20,097 bases of DNA from CAUZSN01 sp963582345 (GTDB lineage Bacteria > Planctomycetota > Planctomycetia > Planctomycetales > Planctomycetaceae), in the NCBI GenBank assembly GCA_963582345.1, contig CAUZSN010000045.1, positions 1 through 20,097 of the forward strand, given 5' to 3'. The stretch's first letter is position 1. Each line of letters starts with the position of its first letter. The notes below the pieces were generated by a model. The model saw only the letters and a program-made list of their open reading frames with translations, made no database searches and had not been told where the DNA came from. Of this stretch, positions 15,154 to 20,097 are shown piece after piece. Position numbers and translations under genes: made by a program.

Positions 15154-18072
15154 TTATTTGGCAACGAAGTTGACCAACCGTCCGGGAATGACGATCACCT
15201 TGACCACGTTCTTACCTTTCAGATTGCGTGAGATCGTTTTGTCTTGCTCGGCAGTTTGTTGCATCATGGCTTGGTCAGCATCGGTGGGCACTATGATCCG
15301 TGCGCGAAGCTTGCCGTTTACTTGCACGGGGACTTCTATTTCAGACACAGCAATCTTGTTCTCGTCGTATTTTGGCCATGGTTCGTAAGCGAGCGTATGT
15401 TTGTGTCCCAACAGTTGCCATAACTCTTCCGCAATGTGCGGAGCGAATGGACTCAACAGAAGCACGAATGGTTCCAGGAGCGATTTAGAACGCGGTTGAA
15501 TCCGGCTCACCGCGTTGGTGAATTCCATCATCCGGCTGATCGCCGTGTTGAATGATAACTTCTCGATATCGTCGGTGACCGTCTTGATCGTTTTGTGCAG
15601 AATTCGCAATTGGTCGTCGTTCGGTGCAAGGTCCTGCACGGCTGGATTGAGCCTGATTTCGTCCGCCTGTTCGTCGACAATCATTCGCCAGACGCGTCCT
15701 AGGAAACGGCTGACGCCGTCCACGCCGCTCATGCTCCACGGCTTAGTCGTCTCAAGCGGACCCATGAACATTTCATACATTCGCAGGCTATCGGCTCCGT
15801 ATTGATCGACGATGACATCCGGATTGATGACATTACCGCGCGATTTAGACATCTTGTATGCACGGCTATCAATGACAATGTCCGGCATGTCCTTTAATGT
15901 GAATTCATCACCTCTTTTTTCGACTTGGTGGATTTCAACACTGACAGATTTAACTGACTGTCCGGTGTGCCTTTCAATTTTCCATTTCTCTGCGGAGTCG
16001 GTGACGTTTCGCGCTGAAACCCATTCGCCGGTTTCAGTCTGATACCCTGTCAATTCTGCTTCGCCTAAGATCATTCCCTGATTGACAAGTCGCTGAAACG
16101 GTTCGGGCGTGCTGACGTGGCCGCGATCGAACAGCACCTTGTGCCAGAAACGGGCATAGAGCAAGTGCAGCACGGCATGCTCGGCGCCGCCAATGTATAA
16201 ATCGACAGGGAGCCATCTCTTTTCGATTTGAGGGGCGATGAACTGCTTGTTGTTCTTTGGATCGGCGAATCGCAAATAGTACCAGCAACTGCCGGCCCAT
16301 TGGGGCATGCTATTGGTTTCCCGTTTCAGCCGCGTGCCGTCGCTGTTGGTGGTGTACAGCCACTTGTCGGGCGCATCATCCAACGGCGGTTCCGGTCGGC
16401 CGTGCGGTTTGAAGTCGAAGTTCTCGGGCAGTTCAATCGGCAGTTGGTCTTCCGGATCGGTGCACATCAGCCCGGTCATGTTGCCATCGGCGTCCAACTC
16501 GTGCCAAATCGGAAACGGCTCACCCCAAAAATGCTGCCGACTGAACAGCCAATCGCGCAGACGATAGTTGACGGCCGCTTGGCCCAGCCCACGGTTCAAT
16601 AGATTTTCGGTAATGCTGGTTTTGAATTCGGCGGTCTCTAGTCCGTTGTAATCGCTCGAATTGACAGCTGTTCCCAATCCCGCAAATGGGAATTCCGTAT
16701 GGCCATCCACATTGCGAGCCAGCGCCTCTTCCTCCCTTGTCGGTTCATAGCCTGTCGGCGGTTGGACGACGGTGGTAATTGGCAGATCGAACTCAACCGC
16801 GAATTCCCAGTCACGCAGGTCATGTGCCGGCACGGCCATAATCGCTCCGGTGCCATAACTGATCAAAACATAGTCGGCGATCCAGATAGGAATCTTTTCA
16901 CAATTGACTGGATTCACCGCGTACGATCCAGTGAAGACCCCCGTTTTTTCCTTGGCTAAATCAGTTCGGTCCAGGTCGCTTTTCTTGGCTGTTTGCTGAC
17001 AATAGGCTTCAACGACCTGTTTTTTTTCGGGAGTTGTCAGCCGGCTGACGAAAGGATGCTCGGAAGCCAGCACCATATAGGTGGCGCCGAATAGTGTGTC
17101 GGGCCGAGTTGTATAAACGCGCAGCACGTTGTCGTTCGGCTCGGTAGGAAATCCCGACTCTCTGCACATTGATTTCCACTTGTCGAATGCGGCATGTAGG
17201 TCGGTCGTTTCCCGCGAGCCGATGAAGAAATCCACATTCGTTCCCTCGCTGCGACCGATCCAATTTCGTTGTAGGATTTTGATTGAGTCGGACCAATCCA
17301 AATCCTCAAGCTCGCTGAGCAAACGATCAGCGTACGATGTGATGCGGAGCATCCACTGTCGCAACGGAATGCGTTTGACCGGATGGTTACCGCGTTCACT
17401 CAAGCCTTCCGCGTTCACTTCTTCATTGGACAGGACAGTTCCTAAGGCGGAGCACCAATTGACCGGTGCCTCGTGTTGATATGCCAGGCGATGTTTATCT
17501 TGGTAGCGGCGGACGGCTTCTTTACTCTCATCGCGAACGGAATTAGGAATGCAGAGTTCGGAAATCGGCCGGCCTTTTCCTATACGCGTTTTTCCGTCCG
17601 GACCAGTCCATTCAAACTCCGGATCGTACCAAGTGTCGAAGATCTGCAGGAAAATCCACTGGGTCCAGCGGAAGTAGTCGGGATCGGTCGTCGAAAACTC
17701 GCGGCTCCAATCATAGCTGAAGCCCAGCATCTTCAGCTGCCGGCGGAAGGTGTCGATATTGTTGTACGTGGTGATGTGCGGATGCGTGCCAGTTTTGATG
17801 GCATGTTGCTCGGCGGGCAGTCCGAAGGCGTCCCAGCCCATCGGATGCAGCACTTGTTTGTCTCGCATGCGGCTGTACCGACAAACGATGTCGCTGGCCG
17901 TGTACCCTTCCGGATGACCGACGTGCAATCCGTTGCCCGACGGGTATGGGAACATGTCCAACACATACAGCTTTTGTTTGCCCTGCACATGTTGGGGGGT
18001 CCTAAACGTTTGGTTTTTGTCCCAGTACTTCTGCCATTTGGCTTCGATGCGCTTCGGATCATAACGAGGCAT
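15154..18072 (-). CDS. leuS: Leucyl-tRNA synthetase
   Basis: Class I aminoacyl-tRNA synthetase charging tRNA-Leu in the cytoplasm. Seen: HVGH, the HIGH motif (50-53), in PYPSGNGLHVGHPEGYT; WDAFGLPAEQHA (80-91); WIGRSEG opening the CP1 editing domain (271-277), with TTRPDTLFG (321-329) inside it; the catalytic-core RLRDWLFSRQHFWGEP; KMSKS (740-744); and the C-terminal anticodon-binding and tRNA-contacting domains. At 972 residues it is about 100 longer than typical bacterial LeuRS (about 860). One insertion is visible at about 150-193, between DTWYD and HRLAYQHEAPVNWC, and the segment before KMSKS is also enlarged. No Shine-Dalgarno site precedes ATG 18072. It is divergent from the pyrophosphorylase gene. 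Confidence 0.97.
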   Translation of the reverse strand: MPRYDPKRIEAKWQKYWDKNQTFRTPQHVQGKQKLYVLDMFPYPSGNGLHVGHPEGYTASDIVCRYSRMRDKQVLHPMGWDAFGLPAEQHAIKTGTHPHITTYNNIDTFRRQLKMLGFSYDWSREFSTTDPDYFRWTQWIFLQIFDTWYDPEFEWTGPDGKTRIGKGRPISELCIPNSVRDESKEAVRRYQDKHRLAYQHEAPVNWCSALGTVLSNEEVNAEGLSERGNHPVKRIPLRQWMLRITSYADRLLSELEDLDWSDSIKILQRNWIGRSEGTNVDFFIGSRETTDLHAAFDKWKSMCRESGFPTEPNDNVLRVYTTRPDTLFGATYMVLASEHPFVSRLTTPEKKQVVEAYCQQTAKKSDLDRTDLAKEKTGVFTGSYAVNPVNCEKIPIWIADYVLISYGTGAIMAVPAHDLRDWEFAVEFDLPITTVVQPPTGYEPTREEEALARNVDGHTEFPFAGLGTAVNSSDYNGLETAEFKTSITENLLNRGLGQAAVNYRLRDWLFSRQHFWGEPFPIWHELDADGNMTGLMCTDPEDQLPIELPENFDFKPHGRPEPPLDDAPDKWLYTTNSDGTRLKRETNSMPQWAGSCWYYLRFADPKNNKQFIAPQIEKRWLPVDLYIGGAEHAVLHLLYARFWHKVLFDRGHVSTPEPFQRLVNQGMILGEAELTGYQTETGEWVSARNVTDSAEKWKIERHTGQSVKSVSVEIHQVEKRGDEFTLKDMPDIVIDSRAYKMSKSRGNVINPDVIVDQYGADSLRMYEMFMGPLETTKPWSMSGVDGVSRFLGRVWRMIVDEQADEIRLNPAVQDLAPNDDQLRILHKTIKTVTDDIEKLSFNTAISRMMEFTNAVSRIQPRSKSLLEPFVLLLSPFAPHIAEELWQLLGHKHTLAYEPWPKYDENKIAVSEIEVPVQVNGKLRARIIVPTDADQAMMQQTAEQDKTISRNLKGKNVVKVIVIPGRLVNFVAK

Positions 18073-18391
18073 GGTTTACAGTTCAGCGGATAGGAATTCG
18101 TGGTTTGGACGGATGCCGACCGTGAGAACTCGCCTTGGCAACTGGCAGCAAGTCATCGTAAGTGTAGTGACACTCCAATACTTTGCAATCTAGGTTTCAG
18201 CTTGACGAAGCCTTTCATCCGTGACACGCGTTCGACAGAATAGGTTCTAAGTTGTGCCACGCACGAACTGAAATCGGATCCGAAGTTCAAGGCGAATTCC
18301 TGGGTGAACCAGCTGTGGGATAGGAGGCGGGACGTCGTTTATCGTTTGGTTCGGTCAGTGAGAATTCTATAAGACAAAGAGACGCAATTGG
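18073..18391. promoter_or_regulatory. Divergent promoter region between leuS and the UDP-sugar pyrophosphorylase gene
   Basis: This 319-bp region holds no gene. For leuS, a weak candidate on the minus strand is TTGCAA (18188-18183) and TACACT (18166-18161), spaced 16 bp. No T-box leader or leucine-rich leader peptide was recognised, so leuS control by attenuation is not supported by what I can see. Confidence 0.3.
18346..18373 (+). promoter_or_regulatory. Possible promoter of the UDP-sugar pyrophosphorylase gene
   Basis: TATAAG (18368-18373, 5/6 match to -10) lies 16 bp after TTGGTT (18346-18351, 3/6 match to -35). It is only 18 bp before the ATG at 18392. Transcription would start about 10-12 nt before the ATG, consistent with the absence of a Shine-Dalgarno site (a nearly leaderless mRNA). 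Confidence 0.35.
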
Positions 18392-19831
18392 ATGAGTGGT
18401 ATACTTGCGGATGAAGTGGTCGAACGCCTTCGGCGATATGACCAAGGTCACGTGCTGCGTTGGTGGGATGAGCTGGATGCCGAGCAGCAGAATTGTTTGG
18501 TTCAGCAAATCAAGGCCGTGAACCTGGAATTAATTCAGGAACTTGTCTCATCGAAGACGGGGCCCGATGAATCTACGAATGGCAGTAACTCGGTGGCAGA
18601 ACGTGCAATGCGGTCTACTCCTCCAGTCCCGCTAGTGCGGTTGCCGCAATCACTGCAGGATGAAGAGAAATGGGCAGAAGCGATACTGTGCGGGCAGCAG
18701 ATTATCGCTAACGGCCAAGTGGGAGTCATTCTGGTTGCCGGCGGGCAGGGAGTTCGACTTGGCTTTCCGCATCCGAAAGGCATGTTTCCCATTGGGCCGG
18801 TTAGTTATAGATCGGTGTTTCAAATTTTTTCCGAACAAGTGCTGGCCCGATCACGACAAGGGGGCGGAGTCGCGATCCCTTACTACATCATGACCAGCGA
18901 TGCAACACACACCGAGACAGTCGATTTTTTTACCGAGCACGACTTTTTCGGAATGAATCGATCGGACGTCTGTTTTTTCCAACAAGGCAATATGCCTGCG
19001 GTCGACCACAGCATGGGACGTCTGCTGTTGAGTGACAAGGCTAACCTGGCGACCAGTCCTGATGGTCACGGCGGCGTGTTGGCGGCTTTGCACAGGGTTG
19101 GGCTGTTGGACGAAATGCGCAGTCGCAAGATCGATTACCTGTTTTATCATCAGGTGGACAATCCAGCGACCAAAGTCTGCGATCCCGCGTTTTTAGGATT
19201 CCACGCACTGTACGATTCGGACATGTCAACCAAGGTAGTGGCGAAAAAGTCGGCTGAAGAAAAGATGGGAATCGTTGTTGGTGTCGACGGGCAGACGCAG
19301 ATCATTGAGTACAGTGATTTGCCAGATCAGTTGGCTTGCCAAACCGATGAAGATGGGGTTCTGCTGCTTTGGGCCGGCAATACGGCGACCCATGTTTTTA
19401 GCCGCGCGTTTCTACAACGGCTGGTTGACGAGGATCTTGCCCTCACATTTCATTTCGCGCAAAAGGCCGTCCCTTTTTTGGATGATCAAGGAAATCTGGT
19501 GCGGCCCGATAAACCGAATGCGTTTAAGTTTGAGCGGTTCATCTTCGACGCATTACATTACGCGACTTGCGCGCTGGTCCTGGAAGCACATCGCGCAACC
19601 GAGTTTCTTCCTGTGAAGAACAAGCGGCAAGACGAAAATACATCCGACACACCCGAAAACGTTCGGGAGTCTTTGACGTCAATGTATGCGGACTGGTTAC
19701 GCTTGGCCGGTGCGCAAGTTGACGATCGAGAGCCCGTAGAAATCAGCCCTTTGTTTGCTCTTGACGCTGACCAAGTGCGTGAAAAAGTTCAGCCAGGCAG
19801 TCAGTTCTCAGGGCCAATTTTGTTGAGTTAA
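18392..19831 (+). CDS. Eukaryote-like UDP-sugar pyrophosphorylase (UAP1/AGX type, UDPGP family)
   Basis: Nucleotidyltransferase of the UDPGP family: UTP plus a hexose- or N-acetylhexosamine-1-phosphate gives UDP-sugar and pyrophosphate, supplying glycan or cell-envelope precursors. The 479 residues show the nucleotide-binding AGGQGVRLG (116-124) with PKG (128-130), SPDGHGG (222-228), the VDNP substrate/metal segment (255-258), the downstream AEEKMGIVV and EYSDL, and NAFKFERFIFDAL near the end. The order and wording of these motifs match eukaryotic UDP-N-acetylglucosamine pyrophosphorylase more closely than bacterial GalU or GlmU. The N-terminal 90 residues form the helical extension seen in UAP1. 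It stands alone, with no strong ribosome binding site. GlcNAc-1-P is the likeliest substrate, but glucose-1-P cannot be excluded. Confidence 0.9.
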   Translation: MSGILADEVVERLRRYDQGHVLRWWDELDAEQQNCLVQQIKAVNLELIQELVSSKTGPDESTNGSNSVAERAMRSTPPVPLVRLPQSLQDEEKWAEAILCGQQIIANGQVGVILVAGGQGVRLGFPHPKGMFPIGPVSYRSVFQIFSEQVLARSRQGGGVAIPYYIMTSDATHTETVDFFTEHDFFGMNRSDVCFFQQGNMPAVDHSMGRLLLSDKANLATSPDGHGGVLAALHRVGLLDEMRSRKIDYLFYHQVDNPATKVCDPAFLGFHALYDSDMSTKVVAKKSAEEKMGIVVGVDGQTQIIEYSDLPDQLACQTDEDGVLLLWAGNTATHVFSRAFLQRLVDEDLALTFHFAQKAVPFLDDQGNLVRPDKPNAFKFERFIFDALHYATCALVLEAHRATEFLPVKNKRQDENTSDTPENVRESLTSMYADWLRLAGAQVDDREPVEISPLFALDADQVREKVQPGSQFSGPILLS

Positions 19832-19865
19832 CACAACAGTCGTTACATCAACCTGTTAACTTTTT
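19826..19865 (+). terminator. Terminator-like hairpin overlapping the pyrophosphorylase stop codon
   Basis: AGTTAACA (19826-19833) pairs perfectly with TGTTAACT (19854-19861) around a 20-nt loop, followed by a five-T run (19861-19865). The left arm contains the last sense codon and the TAA stop. The stem is AT-rich, so it is weaker than the terminator at 1174-1204. Confidence 0.45.
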
Positions 19866-20030
19866 GAAGATCATGGCATGCAATCATAAAGTAATCCGGT
19901 CCAAAACACACAGTTCTCGATTCCATTTCATAAACCGTTCTGGGTATCCTTGCGAGCGTGCGATAGAAATCGCGAGGCTACTGATAATATTTGGTATTCG
20001 AGGTGCAAGTTACATGTTCAGGAATATCAA

Positions 20031-20097
20031 GTGAATTCTGGAGCTAGTCACAACCAACCGGCACTGCGTCGAATGTGGAAGGACCATCGGTGGCTAA
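20031..20097 (+). CDS. N-terminal start of an unidentified gene, cut by the window edge
   Basis: A GTG at 20031 has AGGA (20020-20023) 7 nt upstream and opens a frame that stays open for 22 codons to the edge of the window. The visible residues are hydrophilic and basic (two Arg, Met, Trp-Lys-Asp, then His-Arg-Trp-Leu) with no signal peptide yet. The family cannot be told. It lies 199 bp past the pyrophosphorylase stop, beyond the terminator-like hairpin, so it is probably a separate transcription unit. Confidence 0.4.
   Translation, partial: MNSGASHNQPALRRMWKDHRWL

Noticed and set aside
16034..16300. Minus- and plus-strand frames of 85-124 codons within leuS
   Set aside because: They are shadows of the leuS reading frame, which has continuous synthetase motifs.

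Overview
The window looks like chromosomal DNA from a planctomycete, probably of the Pirellulales/Rhodopirellula type. This is inferred from several traits: a eukaryote-like UDP-sugar pyrophosphorylase, a soluble Hanks-type Ser/Thr kinase, an alginate-export-type outer-membrane protein, loosely packed genes, several GTG starts, and many starts without a clear Shine-Dalgarno sequence. No rRNA, tRNA, CRISPR array, insertion sequence or phage gene was seen. Most of the window is housekeeping DNA.

Left part (1-3450): a plus-strand gene encodes an exported protein with a Gly/Met repeat linker (242-1126) and ends at a good intrinsic terminator. Next comes a divergent pair, nadC (minus, last step of quinolinate-to-NAD synthesis) and ald (plus, alanine dehydrogenase). 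Corrected starts leave about 130 bp between the two.

Middle part (3455-12007): nine consecutive minus-strand genes. In transcription order they are plsC (acyltransferase), a short ANL-type adenylating enzyme, an aldehyde-dehydrogenase-fold reductase, gap (GAPDH), rpe (ribulose-phosphate epimerase), a histidine-phosphatase-fold protein lacking all of its catalytic acid/base residues, accD (acetyl-CoA carboxylase beta) and a Ser/Thr kinase (eight named here; counting the two-gene ANL/reductase pair separately they are plsC, ANL, ALDH, gap, rpe, phosphatase-like, accD, kinase, i.e. eight genes). The likely co-transcribed groups are the ANL/ALDH pair (68 bp apart) and rpe to kinase (gaps of 36, 90 and 91 bp). 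The ANL/ALDH pair has the architecture of a carboxylic-acid reductase system (adenylate the acid, then reduce it to the aldehyde), and it is the most interesting functional unit here.

Right part (12008-20097): about 1.1 kb without a convincing gene, then a plus-strand outer-membrane beta-barrel gene, 0.5 kb of sparse DNA with one possible tiny membrane ORF, and leuS (minus). leuS is divergent from a plus-strand UAP1/AGX-like UDP-sugar pyrophosphorylase gene, whose stop codon sits inside a terminator-like hairpin. The first 22 codons of another plus-strand gene run off the right edge.

I did not find an unmistakably new system. The best leads are the ANL/ALDH pair, the catalytically dead phosphatase-fold protein inside the rpe-accD group, the exported Gly/Met-repeat protein, and the kinase with a Cys in place of the usual catalytic-loop Lys.
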